A stretch of DNA of 64,000 bases. Origin: Novosphingobium sediminicola (GTDB taxonomy: Bacteria > Pseudomonadota > Alphaproteobacteria > Sphingomonadales > Sphingomonadaceae). The number at the start of each line of letters is the position of its first letter. The first letter of the stretch is position 1. The notes beneath the pieces are model-generated. The model had not been told where the DNA came from and ran no database searches. It saw only the letters and a program-made list of their open reading frames with translations. Where the stretch lies: assembly GCF_014196525.1 (NCBI RefSeq), contig NZ_JACIDX010000013.1, positions 62,001 to 126,000 on the forward strand, read 5' to 3'. The translations under genes and the position numbers were made by a program. Below, in pieces: positions 44,301 through 52,067 of this stretch.

Positions 44301-44925
44301 TGGTGTCTCCATGCAGTCGGGCCGTCAGCCAAGGCAAAGCGCTGGCCCAATCGTCGATCCGGGCGTGAGCATGGCCTTGAGTGAAAGCGCAAGTGATATG
44401 TGGGGCAAGCAGCGGCTCGCCGCAAAGGTGCAGGCGGGCGATGTCAGGCGTCACCTCGGATGCCGAGCCGTGATGCTGGGCGATATCGTCGATGAACACC
44501 GCGCGGCTGGGGCGATATTCGTCGAGGATCGCGCGAATCGCCGGGCCTTTGGGGCCTTGGTTGGTGAACACGCGGATGTTCAGGCCATGATCGGCCAATT
44601 GCCTTGTGCGGGCCTCTTGCCGATGATCCTCCAGATTGGTCAGGATCACGATATCAGCGTCGCGCGACAAGGCCGTCATGCCCTCGATCGCGCCCGCGAT
44701 GGGCGCTTGCCGGTGCATTTCGGTGTCGAAGAAAGCGCCCAGCAGGCGCCACATCTCCGGCCCCGGCACGGCGCTGCCATCGGCGTAATGCATGGATCGC
44801 GAGAAATCATTGCCGTTCATGGTGAAGGTGACGCCCTGCGTCTCCGCCAACCAGTCGCGGAAAGGGGCGATCATGTGCAGCAGCACTTCGTCGCAATCGG
44901 AAATGACCAGAGGGCGCCCCATCAT
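44293..44925 (-). CDS. HAD-superfamily hydrolase
   Basis: This protein of about 210 residues has HAD motif I as DCDEV (ISDCDEVLL), motif II IVILTNLED, and acidic motif IV FIDDIAQHH. Motif I Asp residues are intact, so phosphatase activity is likely; the substrate is unknown. The ATG at 44925 overlaps the DUF3572 stop by four bases (ATGA), indicating coupling. The 3' end overlaps the RidA gene by eight bases. Confidence 0.85.
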   Translation of the reverse strand: MMGRPLVISDCDEVLLHMIAPFRDWLAETQGVTFTMNGNDFSRSMHYADGSAVPGPEMWRLLGAFFDTEMHRQAPIAGAIEGMTALSRDADIVILTNLEDHRQEARTRQLADHGLNIRVFTNQGPKGPAIRAILDEYRPSRAVFIDDIAQHHGSASEVTPDIARLHLCGEPLLAPHITCAFTQGHAHARIDDWASALPWLTARLHGDTND

Positions 44926-45215
44926 GCCCCCCAATCCGCATCATCCATCGGCGCAGCCAGCGCGGCATGGGCCTTTTCCAAAGCCTTGGGCGGCACGCCC
45001 AGCGCATCGGCGCAGGCGATCAGATCAGGTTCGTGGCTCAAAACAAACTCCAATATCGCGGCCAGCACCACGCGCTCGCCGATCCTTTCGCGCAATTCCT
45101 CCGGGCTGACCCCGGTCAGCGCCAACAGGCGGTCGGCATGATCGTCATCGGACAAAATCCAGCCCAAAGCCGCCAGAGCCAGACCTTCGGGCTCTCCATC
45201 ATCCTTTTTCAGCAT
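44922..45215 (-). CDS. DUF3572 family protein
   Basis: This 97-residue, helix-rich, acidic soluble protein has the family stretch ALAALGWILSDDDHADRLLALTG and a C-terminal ALGVPPKALEKAHAAL. The function is unknown. It is often found next to divK in alphaproteobacteria and is divergent from it here, with a 72-base gap. It heads the coupled string running to the GNAT gene. Confidence 0.85.
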   Translation of the reverse strand: MLKKDDGEPEGLALAALGWILSDDDHADRLLALTGVSPEELRERIGERVVLAAILEFVLSHEPDLIACADALGVPPKALEKAHAALAAPMDDADWGA

Positions 45216-45287
45216 GCGCAGAATTGTCAGCCCCCTTGATAGGTCCTAGAGCCTTGGCCCGAACGCATTACGATCACGGGCAGGCGC

Positions 45288-45665
45288 ATGGCAAAGCGAA
45301 TTATGGTTGTCGAGGACAATGACCTCAATCGCAAGCTGTTCTGCGATGTTTTGAAGAGTCAGGGCTTTACCGTCGAGCCGGTGGGCGACGGGCTGGAGGC
45401 GCTGGACAAGGCCCGGGCCTTTGTGCCCAATCTGATGATCATGGACATCCAATTGCCCAATATTTCCGGGCTGGAGCTGATCGAGGGGGCCAAGGCCGAT
45501 CCCTTGCTGCGTATGATTCCCGTGCTGGCCGTCACCGCCTATGCCGGAAAGGGCGACGAGGATCGCATCCGCGAGGCGGGCGCCGATGGCTATCTGGCCA
45601 AGCCGGTTTCGATCGGCCCGTTCATGGCGGCGGTCAAACGTCTGCTGGAAAACGCGCCCGCTTGA
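45288..45665 (+). CDS. divK: single-domain response regulator DivK
   Basis: This 125-residue protein consists only of a receiver domain. The phosphoacceptor is D53 (LMIMDIQLPN), with acidic E9-D10, the switch Thr in AVTAYAG and the conserved Lys in YLAKPVS. In Caulobacter DivK controls cell polarity and lowers CtrA activity through DivL-CckA. Together with ctrA about 7 kb away it shows that this cell-cycle pathway is present. The gene lies divergent to the DUF3572 gene. Confidence 0.92.
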   Translation: MAKRIMVVEDNDLNRKLFCDVLKSQGFTVEPVGDGLEALDKARAFVPNLMIMDIQLPNISGLELIEGAKADPLLRMIPVLAVTAYAGKGDEDRIREAGADGYLAKPVSIGPFMAAVKRLLENAPA

Positions 45666-45743
45666 CATTTGCCCCGCCCCGCCCCTTTTGCGCCGTAATT
45701 GTCGGCCAGAGGGCCTTCATCGCATTTGCATAAGGAATCTTGC

Positions 45744-45983
45744 ATGGACCGCGCCGCCACCAGCGAAAAGATCGCCGCGCTGATCGAGCCCTTCAACAAG
45801 AAGGGCATCGCCATTTCCGACGCCACCAGCTTTGCCGGCGATCTGGAATTCGACAGCCTGACGGTGATGGATTTCGTGGCCGCCATCGAGGACGAGTTTG
45901 ACATCATCATTTCGATGAACCAGCAGGCCGAAATCGAAACCTATGGCCAGCTCGTCGACGCCGTGGTCAAGCTCAAGGGTTGA
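45744..45983 (+). CDS. acyl carrier protein for sphingolipid synthesis
   Basis: This 79-residue acidic carrier protein has the phosphopantetheine attachment Ser at S38 in DLEFDSLTVMDF. It differs from fatty-acid AcpP and lies three bases upstream of serine palmitoyltransferase, so it most likely supplies acyl-ACP as the acyl donor in sphingoid base synthesis (inference from gene pairing known in Sphingomonas and Caulobacter). The start at 45744 has AAGGAA upstream; a longer frame adds 15 residues. Confidence 0.88.
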   Translation: MDRAATSEKIAALIEPFNKKGIAISDATSFAGDLEFDSLTVMDFVAAIEDEFDIIISMNQQAEIETYGQLVDAVVKLKG

Positions 45984-45985
45984 AG

Positions 45986-47185
45986 ATGACTGATCTTTTT
46001 TCCAAATTCGACCCCTTGATCCAGATGCGGACGGATCTTCTGTCCACGGGCGTCACCGATCCTTTCGGGCTGGTGATGGAAAAGGTGATCTCGCCAACGG
46101 TTGCCATGTGCAACGGGCGCGAGACGATCCTGCTCGGCACCTATAATTACATGGGCATGACGTTCGACCCGGACGTGATCGCCGCGGGCAAGCAGGCGCT
46201 GGACGATTTCGGCAGCGGCACCACGGGCAGCCGCGTGCTCAACGGCACCTATGCCGGGCACAAGGCGGTCGAACAGGCGCTTTGCGACTTCTACGCCATG
46301 GATCATGCCATGGTGTTCTCGACCGGCTATCAGGCCAATCTGGGCATCATCAGCACGATCGCGGGCAAGGGTGATTACATCATCCTCGACATCGACAGCC
46401 ACGCGTCCATCTGGGACGGGTGCAAGATGGGCGACGCCGAAGTCGTGCCCTTCAAGCACAATGACATTGAGGCGATGGAAAAGCGCCTCAAGCGCATTCC
46501 CGAAGGCGCGGGCATTCTGGTCGTGCTCGAAGGCGTCTATTCGATGCTGGGCGATATTGCCCCGCTCAAGGAAATGATCGCGGTCGCCAAGAAATATGGC
46601 GCGATGGTGCTGGTGGACGAGGCCCACTCGATGGGCTTTATCGGCCCCAACGGGCGCGGCGTGGCCGAAGAGCAGGGCGTGCTGGATCAGGTCGATTTCG
46701 TGATCGGCACGTTCAGCAAGTCGGTCGGCACGGTCGGCGGCTTCTGCGTTTCGAACCATCCCAAGTTCGAGATCATGCGTCTGGTCTGCCGTCCCTATGT
46801 GTTCACGGCTTCGCTGCCGCCTTCGGTTGTGGCAACGGCCGCGACCAGCGTGCGCAAGCTGATGCATGCCGCCGACAAGCGCGCCCATCTGTGGGAAAAT
46901 TCGCGCGTGCTGCATGGCGGCCTGCGCGAGCGCGGGTTCAAGCTGGGCACCGAAACGCCCCAGTCGGCGATCATCTCGGTGATCATGCCCGACCTCGAAC
47001 GCGGCGCGGCCATGTGGGAAGCGCTGCTGCACGAAGGGCTCTATGTGAACCTGGCGCGGCCCCCGGCAACGCCTGCGGGCATGACGCTGCTGCGCTGCTC
47101 GCTGTGCGCCGCGCATTCGGCCGAGCAGGTGCAGACCATTATCGGCATGTTTGAGCGGGCCGGTAAGAAGGTTGGGATTATTTAA
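45986..47185 (+). CDS. spt: serine palmitoyltransferase
   Basis: This 399-residue PLP enzyme of the alpha-oxoamine synthase family condenses serine with an acyl thioester to 3-ketosphinganine, the first step of sphingolipid synthesis. The PLP lysine is K245 in GTFSKSVGTVGGF. The stacking His lies in DIDSHASIWDG, and DEAHSMGF carries the Asp that contacts the pyridine nitrogen. The sequence closely matches the soluble Sphingomonas SPT type. The ATG at 45986 follows the ACP stop by two bases. No other sphingolipid genes are adjacent, and a bidirectional terminator follows. Confidence 0.95.
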   Translation: MTDLFSKFDPLIQMRTDLLSTGVTDPFGLVMEKVISPTVAMCNGRETILLGTYNYMGMTFDPDVIAAGKQALDDFGSGTTGSRVLNGTYAGHKAVEQALCDFYAMDHAMVFSTGYQANLGIISTIAGKGDYIILDIDSHASIWDGCKMGDAEVVPFKHNDIEAMEKRLKRIPEGAGILVVLEGVYSMLGDIAPLKEMIAVAKKYGAMVLVDEAHSMGFIGPNGRGVAEEQGVLDQVDFVIGTFSKSVGTVGGFCVSNHPKFEIMRLVCRPYVFTASLPPSVVATAATSVRKLMHAADKRAHLWENSRVLHGGLRERGFKLGTETPQSAIISVIMPDLERGAAMWEALLHEGLYVNLARPPATPAGMTLLRCSLCAAHSAEQVQTIIGMFERAGKKVGII

Positions 47186-47209
47186 GTCCGTTCAAGGGAT
47201 TAAAGATGT

Positions 47210-47225
47210 GAGGGTCTAGACCCTC
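47210..47225. repeat. perfect 16-bp palindrome downstream of spt
   Basis: GAGGGTCTAGACCCTC is fully self-complementary and lies 24 bases after the spt stop. It has no T-run, so it is not a terminator by itself. It may be a dispersed intergenic repeat or an mRNA 3' structure. Confidence 0.75.
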
Positions 47226-47275
47226 GCGCTCCCAGCATAGGGTTCGGCATTTTGGTCGGACCCGGCGTTGAAATG

Positions 47276-47319
47276 AAAAAGCCTGCGGCGCCGTTGAATG
47301 CGCCGCAGGCTTTAATTTT
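47276..47319. terminator. bidirectional intrinsic terminator between spt and the YqaA-like gene
   Basis: An 11-pair stem (47281-47291 with 47300-47310) is flanked by AAAAA on one side and TTTAATTTT on the other, so it can end transcripts from both convergent genes. Confidence 0.88.
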
Positions 47320-47402
47320 ATCGGCGCAACGCTGCCATCAAAGCGCCACCCCATAACGGGATTGCAAAGGGGCCCCGCCCTTTGCCCGCCGGAGGCCCCC
47401 CT

Positions 47403-48053
47403 TCACTTCACCGAAGCAAGCGACTCCATCGTCACCCCGGTGCATTCATCGCTCTTGGCACCCTTGTGCCCGCTCAGCATCGCGGCGGCGACAAACCCGG
47501 CCACCACCAGCACGATAAACCCGGCCACGGCCACGGCGAGATACTTGTCGATCCAAGCCTTGATCGGCGCGCCGAACAGGCGGAACAGCACACCCACGAT
47601 CATGAAGCTGATCGAACGCGAGATCACGCTGGCGAGCAGGAATTTGGCGATGGGCATGCCGATGAAGCCCGCCGTGATGGTGATAAGCTTGAAGGGAATC
47701 GGCGTCGCGCCCTTGGCGATGATGGCGATAAAGCCCGCCTCGCCGCGCAATTTGCAGGCCGCATAGGGGAAGCTGGCGGTCAGGTGCAGCGCGTCGAGCA
47801 GCTTTTCACCCACCATCGCAAAGGCGAAATGGCCGATGGCATAGCCCAGCAACCCGCCCGCCACAGAAGCCAATGTGGTTATAATTGCATAGCGAATCGC
47901 GCGTTCCGGGCGCGCCAGACACATCAGCCCCAGCACCGGATGCGGCGGAATGGGGAAGAAGCTGGCCTCGACAAAGGCGAAAAGCGCGAGCCAATATTCG
48001 GCGAACGGCCCGGCGGCCTTGCCCATGGTCCAGTCATACAGGCGGCGAAGCAT
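47403..48053 (-). CDS. YqaA/DedA-type membrane protein
   Basis: This protein of about 216 residues belongs to the VTT/SNARE-associated (DedA-like) family. The conserved segment is LFAFVEASFFPIPPHPVLGLM, followed by GGLLGYAIGHF and a re-entrant-loop-like GATPIPFKLITITAGF. These are inner-membrane proteins linked to lipid carrier recycling and envelope homeostasis; the exact role here is unknown. The start at 48053 (MLRRLYDWTM) is preferred; an upstream extension is atypical. It is convergent with spt and divergent from the GTA cluster. Confidence 0.85.
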   Translation of the reverse strand: MLRRLYDWTMGKAAGPFAEYWLALFAFVEASFFPIPPHPVLGLMCLARPERAIRYAIITTLASVAGGLLGYAIGHFAFAMVGEKLLDALHLTASFPYAACKLRGEAGFIAIIAKGATPIPFKLITITAGFIGMPIAKFLLASVISRSISFMIVGVLFRLFGAPIKAWIDKYLAVAVAGFIVLVVAGFVAAAMLSGHKGAKSDECTGVTMESLASVK

Positions 48054-48141
48054 CTGATTTCCCCTTCTATCCGCCCGTTGCTTAGCCAGCGCGGAGCCTA
48101 TGGGCAAGCGCGGATCACCTAACCCATATGGCACTTTTTTA

Positions 48142-48170
48142 TTGACAGCGTCACGCTCAATAGGTACATA
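48142..48170 (+). promoter_or_regulatory. candidate promoter of the GTA cluster
   Basis: TTGACA (48142-48147), a 17-base spacer and TACATA (48165-48170) lie 66 bases upstream of the first GTA gene. The spacer and -35 carry overlapping inverted repeats (ATTGA...TCAAT arms at 48141-48161 and AGCGT-C-ACGCT inside), suggesting a repressor or activator site. Confidence 0.6.
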
Positions 48171-48235
48171 TAGGGAACATCGCGAAAGACCGAGTCGCTC
48201 CGGCCGCGAAAACCTTCAAGCAATGGATCAAAACT

Positions 48236-48739
48236 ATGGCGGACAATCGCAAGTCCCGCCGTCAGGATGAACTGACGGCGTCTCCACGGTGTGCCCATGC
48301 CGGATGGAGCGCAATCTTTCTGGCTGAACTGGCCGCGACATCGAATGTGACGGCCTCGGCGGCCAAGGCGGGGGTTTCGACCCGCGTGGTCTATGACACG
48401 CGCCGCCACGATGCCGAATTTGCCCGCGCCTGGCGCTCGGCCCTTTGCGAAGGGTATGACGCGCTGGAAATGGCGCTGCTCTATCGCCTGCGGGTGGGCG
48501 AGTTGAAACCGCCGACCGGGGCCAAGCGAGCCTCGCGCAGTTTCGACAATGCCACCGCGCTGCGCCTGCTGGCCGCCCACCGCGAGACGGTCGCCCGCGA
48601 ACGCGCCATCCGCGAGGAGGAGGACGCCGATGCGATCCTCGCCTCGATCAACGCGAAGCTGGAAAAGATGCGCGAGCGCTGGCTGGCCGCCAAGGAAGCC
48701 GGAGCGGAAGCAGGAACGGAGGCGCCCGATGAGCAGTAA
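48236..48739 (+). CDS. GTA small terminase-like protein (g1)
   Basis: This 167-residue protein has an N-terminal helix-turn-helix (SAIFLAELAATSNVTASAAKAGVSTRVVYDTRRHDAEFARAW). A long charged C-terminal helix follows, with many Ala, Arg and Glu residues. It corresponds in position and features to RcGTA g1, the small terminase subunit that joins the large terminase in headful DNA packaging. It overlaps the large terminase gene by 11 bases. Confidence 0.8.
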   Translation: MADNRKSRRQDELTASPRCAHAGWSAIFLAELAATSNVTASAAKAGVSTRVVYDTRRHDAEFARAWRSALCEGYDALEMALLYRLRVGELKPPTGAKRASRSFDNATALRLLAAHRETVARERAIREEEDADAILASINAKLEKMRERWLAAKEAGAEAGTEAPDEQ

Positions 48740-50054
48740 GCCGCGCCTGCTGGAATGCCTGCTGGCCCAGCCGATGGCGCAAAGGCTGGCGGCGCTGGCG
48801 GTGCTGACCGGGGCCGAGCGTGCCGAATTGCGCCACCATTGGGAACTTTGGGCGCGGCCCGAGCAATTGCCGCCACAGGATGACTGGCGGATCTGGCTGG
48901 TGATGGCCGGGCGCGGGTTTGGCAAGACGCGGCTGGGGGCTGAATGGGTTCGCCGCGTGGCCGCCGACAATCCCGATGCGCGGATTGCTCTGGTGGGTGC
49001 GTCTCTGGGCGATGCCCGCGCGGTGATGGTCGAGGGCGAGAGCGGCATTCTGGCCTGCTCTCCCCCCCGCCGTCGCCCGCGTTTTGAGCCCTCGCTGCGG
49101 CGGCTGGTCTGGCCCAACGGGGCGCAGGCGACGCTGTACTCGGCAGGCGAACCCGAAAGCCTGCGCGGGCCGCAGCACAGCCATGCCTGGTGCGACGAAA
49201 TCGCCAAATGGGATAATGCCGCGCAGCGGGCAGAGCAAGGCTGGAACAACCTCCTGCTCGGTATGCGCCTTGGCGAAAATCCTCAGGCTTTGGCCACCAC
49301 CACGCCGCGCGCGGTGCCTTTGTTGATGCAACTGCTGGATCAGGAGGATGTGACCATCACGCGCGGGCGCACGCAGGATAATCTGTCAAACCTGCCCGCG
49401 CGCTTCCTCAAGGATATGCGCCGCAGTTTTGGCCGCTCGGCGCTGGCTCGGCAGGAATTGGACGGCGAATTGCTGACCGACATCGAGGGGGCGCTCTGGA
49501 CCCGCGCGATGATCGAGGCGGCGCGCGAGGCCTGCGCGGGGGCAGAACCTGTGCGCACGGTGATCGGCGTCGATCCCCCGGCCTCGGCGGCGGGCGATGC
49601 CTGCGGGATCATCGTCGCGCAATTAGGCGATGACGGCGTGGCGCGGATCCTTGCCGACGCCACGGTCCAGCGCGCCAGCCCGGAAAAATGGGCCCGCGCC
49701 GTGGCCGAAGCAGCCGCAAAATGGCGCGCCGACCGCGTCGTGGCCGAGGCCAATCAGGGCGGTGCCATGGTGGAAAGCGTGCTGCGCGCGGCCTGTGTCA
49801 CCCTGCCCATCCGTCTGGTCCACGCCAGCGTGGGCAAAGCGGCGCGGGCAGAACCGGTCGCCGCGCTCTATGAAACCGGGCGGGTGCGCCATGTCGGCGC
49901 CTTCCCCGCGCTGGAGGACCAGCTTTGCGGTCTGGTGGCGGGCGGGGCCTATCAGGGGCCGGGCCGATCGCCCGACCGCGCCGATGCCGCCGTCTGGGCG
50001 CTGACCGAACTGATGCTTTCCACCCGTGCCCCGCCGCGCGTGCTCGATCTGTGA
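48729..50054 (+). CDS. GTA large terminase (g2)
   Basis: This 441-residue packaging motor has an N-terminal ATPase with Walker A AGRGFGKTRLG and Walker B-like SHAWCDEIAKW. The C-terminal RNase H-like nuclease has acidic residues in VIGVDPP, VVAEANQGG and DRADAAVWALTEL. It cuts and translocates host DNA into capsids. The ATG at 48729 overlaps g1 by 11 bases. All key motifs are intact. Confidence 0.92.
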   Translation: MSSKPRLLECLLAQPMAQRLAALAVLTGAERAELRHHWELWARPEQLPPQDDWRIWLVMAGRGFGKTRLGAEWVRRVAADNPDARIALVGASLGDARAVMVEGESGILACSPPRRRPRFEPSLRRLVWPNGAQATLYSAGEPESLRGPQHSHAWCDEIAKWDNAAQRAEQGWNNLLLGMRLGENPQALATTTPRAVPLLMQLLDQEDVTITRGRTQDNLSNLPARFLKDMRRSFGRSALARQELDGELLTDIEGALWTRAMIEAAREACAGAEPVRTVIGVDPPASAAGDACGIIVAQLGDDGVARILADATVQRASPEKWARAVAEAAAKWRADRVVAEANQGGAMVESVLRAACVTLPIRLVHASVGKAARAEPVAALYETGRVRHVGAFPALEDQLCGLVAGGAYQGPGRSPDRADAAVWALTELMLSTRAPPRVLDL

Positions 50055-50091
50055 TTTCTTCGCCCAACCACTTGTTTTGAAAGGCGATCCT

Positions 50092-51240
50092 ATGACCTTC
50101 CTTGAAACAATCGCTTCCGCCTTCAAGGGCAAGGGAGCCCGCGTGCCGCTGGCGCAATCCTATGTCTCGCCATGGATGTTTGGCGAGAGCGGCGGGGGGC
50201 GCCTGCCCTTCGATTATCACCGTGCGGTGCGCCATGCCTATCTGGAAAATCCGGTGGCGCATCGCGCGGTGCGGCTGGTGGCCGATGGCATTGCCGGGGC
50301 GCCGCTGGCGCCGACCGATCCGTCGCTGGCCATGCTGGTGCTGGAAACCTCGGCGGGGCAGTCGCTGCTCGAAACGCTGGCCAGCCAGTTGCTGCTCCAT
50401 GGCAATGCCTATGTGCAGATCCTGAAGGATGGGCTGGGCTATCCGGTCGAACTCTTTGCCCTGCGTCCGGAACGCGTGACGCTGGTGTTCGGCAATGATG
50501 GCTGGCCCACGGGCATCACCTATCGCGTGGGCGAAAGGTCGATGACGATCCCGATGTGCGATGCCGATGCCTCGCCCAATATCATCCATATCAAGGGCTA
50601 TCATCCGGGCGACGACCACTATGGTGCGGGCTGCCTTGGTGCGGCGGATCAGGCGGTGGCCACGCATAATGCGGCGGCCAACTGGAACCGGTCCTTGCTG
50701 GAAAATGCGGCGCGGCCATCGGGGGCGCTGGTCTATGATGCGGGCAATGGCGCGGGCCTTTCGGGCGAACAGTTCGACCGGCTGCGCGAGGAATTGAACC
50801 GGGTCTTTTCCGGCTCTCCCAATGCCGGGCGGCCGATGCTGCTCGAAGGGGGCCTGAAATGGCAGTCGATGTCGATGTCGCCCGCCGACATGGATTTCGC
50901 CGCCCTCAAATCCGCAGCCGCGCGCGATATTGCATTGGCCTTTGGCGTGCCGCCGATGCTGCTCGGCCTGCCGGGTGACAGCACCTATAACAATTACAAG
51001 GAGGCCAACAAGGCGCTCTGGCGGCTGACCCTCCTGCCGCTGGCCGACAAGCTGCTTTCCGCCATCGCCGAGGGGCTGGAGACATGGTTCCCCGATGCGC
51101 GTCTGGCCATTGACCTCGACCGCATCCCCGCGCTGGCCGAGGACCGGCAGGCGCTGTGGAGCCAGATCAACGCTGCCGGTTTCCTGACGGACGCGGAAAA
51201 GCGCGAGATGCTGGGCCTTCCGGCGCTGGTGCAGCCATGA
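50092..51240 (+). CDS. GTA portal protein (g3), HK97 family
   Basis: This 382-residue HK97-type portal forms the DNA entry ring of the capsid. Family stretches include ENPVAHRAVRLVADGIAGAPL, LLLHGNAYVQILKDG and the C-terminal AAARDIALAFGVPPMLLGLPGDSTYNNYKEANKALWR, here quoted only as landmarks at about residues 278-315. The start at 50092 follows the terminase stop by 37 bases and has a clear family N-terminus (MTFLETIASAFKGKG). The stop overlaps the next start by four bases. Confidence 0.93.
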   Translation: MTFLETIASAFKGKGARVPLAQSYVSPWMFGESGGGRLPFDYHRAVRHAYLENPVAHRAVRLVADGIAGAPLAPTDPSLAMLVLETSAGQSLLETLASQLLLHGNAYVQILKDGLGYPVELFALRPERVTLVFGNDGWPTGITYRVGERSMTIPMCDADASPNIIHIKGYHPGDDHYGAGCLGAADQAVATHNAAANWNRSLLENAARPSGALVYDAGNGAGLSGEQFDRLREELNRVFSGSPNAGRPMLLEGGLKWQSMSMSPADMDFAALKSAAARDIALAFGVPPMLLGLPGDSTYNNYKEANKALWRLTLLPLADKLLSAIAEGLETWFPDARLAIDLDRIPALAEDRQALWSQINAAGFLTDAEKREMLGLPALVQP

Positions 51241-51545
51241 AGCGCGAGGATATGCTGGCGCGGCTGATGGCGCAGGAAAATGCCGATGGGGGCGATCTGA
51301 TCACCCTGCGCGCGATTGTCGAGGAGGCCAGTGAACTGGGCGCGGCGCGGATGCTGGCGCGCATGGGGCTGAGCGATGATGGCGCCTCCGATGACCTGTC
51401 GGAACTGCGCGAACTGCTGCGCGCATGGCGCGATGCCAAGCGCAGCATGTGGAAAGCGGTGATCGACTGGGCGGTGCGCGCCGGGCTGGCCGCGGTGCTG
51501 GTGGGCATTGCGATGCGGTCGGGCGCGGGAGAATTGCTGAAATGA
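51237..51545 (+). CDS. GTA small membrane-anchored protein (g3.5-like, DUF6127 type)
   Basis: This 102-residue protein has a helical N-terminal half (about residues 1-70) and one C-terminal membrane helix (AVRAGLAAVLVGIAMRSG). It occupies the g3.5 position of RcGTA. The function is unknown; a holin-like or assembly role is possible but not shown. It is coupled on both sides by four-base ATGA overlaps with the portal and protease genes. Confidence 0.7.
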   Translation: MKREDMLARLMAQENADGGDLITLRAIVEEASELGAARMLARMGLSDDGASDDLSELRELLRAWRDAKRSMWKAVIDWAVRAGLAAVLVGIAMRSGAGELLK

Positions 51546-51982
51546 CGGCAGAACCTGAAGATAGCCTGCGCTTTGCCGGCTATGCCGCCCTGTTCGACAA
51601 GCGCGATGCGGGGCGCGACACGATCCGCCCCGGCGCCTTTGCCCGCACGCTGGCCGAGCGCGACGCCCGCCGCCAAGGCCCCCTGCCCCTGTTCTGGCAG
51701 CATAACCCGGACCAGCAGATCGGCTGGATCGAAAATGCCGCCGAGGATGAGCGGGGCCTGCGCGTGATCGCCCGGATCGACAATCCGGCGGGCGGCGCGG
51801 CCTCCGCGCTGAAAACCGGCAAGGTCACGGGACTTAGCTTTGGCTATCGCGCCCGCGCCTTTGACCGCGATGCGCAGGGCCGCGAATTGCGCGACATCGA
51901 CCTGTTCGAGGTCAGCCTGGTTAGCCACCCGATGCAGCATGACGCGCGGGTTCACATGATCGCTTCTCCTTCGGCCGCCTGA
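51542..51982 (+). CDS. GTA prohead protease (g4), HK97 family
   Basis: This 146-residue serine protease of the U35 type trims the scaffold part of the capsid protein. Landmarks are FAGYAALFDKRDAGRDTIRPGAF, the catalytic His in LFWQHNPDQQIG, TGLSFGYRA and the catalytic Ser in LFEVSLVSHPM. It overlaps the previous gene by four bases. It is followed by an 85-base gap holding a terminator-like hairpin before the capsid gene. Confidence 0.9.
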   Translation: MTAEPEDSLRFAGYAALFDKRDAGRDTIRPGAFARTLAERDARRQGPLPLFWQHNPDQQIGWIENAAEDERGLRVIARIDNPAGGAASALKTGKVTGLSFGYRARAFDRDAQGRELRDIDLFEVSLVSHPMQHDARVHMIASPSAA

Positions 51983-52019
51983 ACGCGGCCCAACCATCCC
52001 CTTTTCCCGTTTTTCGTCG

Positions 52020-52047
52020 AGCCGCCATTTTTGGGGGCGGCTTTTTT
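52020..52047 (+). terminator. terminator-like hairpin upstream of the capsid gene
   Basis: The stem AGCCGCC/GGCGGCT with a nine-base loop is followed by a T-run on the plus strand. It lies in the short gap between protease and capsid genes, where no separate promoter can be seen, so it may act as a leaky terminator or RNA-processing signal. Confidence 0.7.
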
Positions 52048-52067
52048 GTCAGAAAGGTAAATACCTC

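Noticed and set aside
45941..47116. A 391-codon minus-strand open frame opposite spt
   Set aside because: It is a shadow of spt with no recognisable domain.
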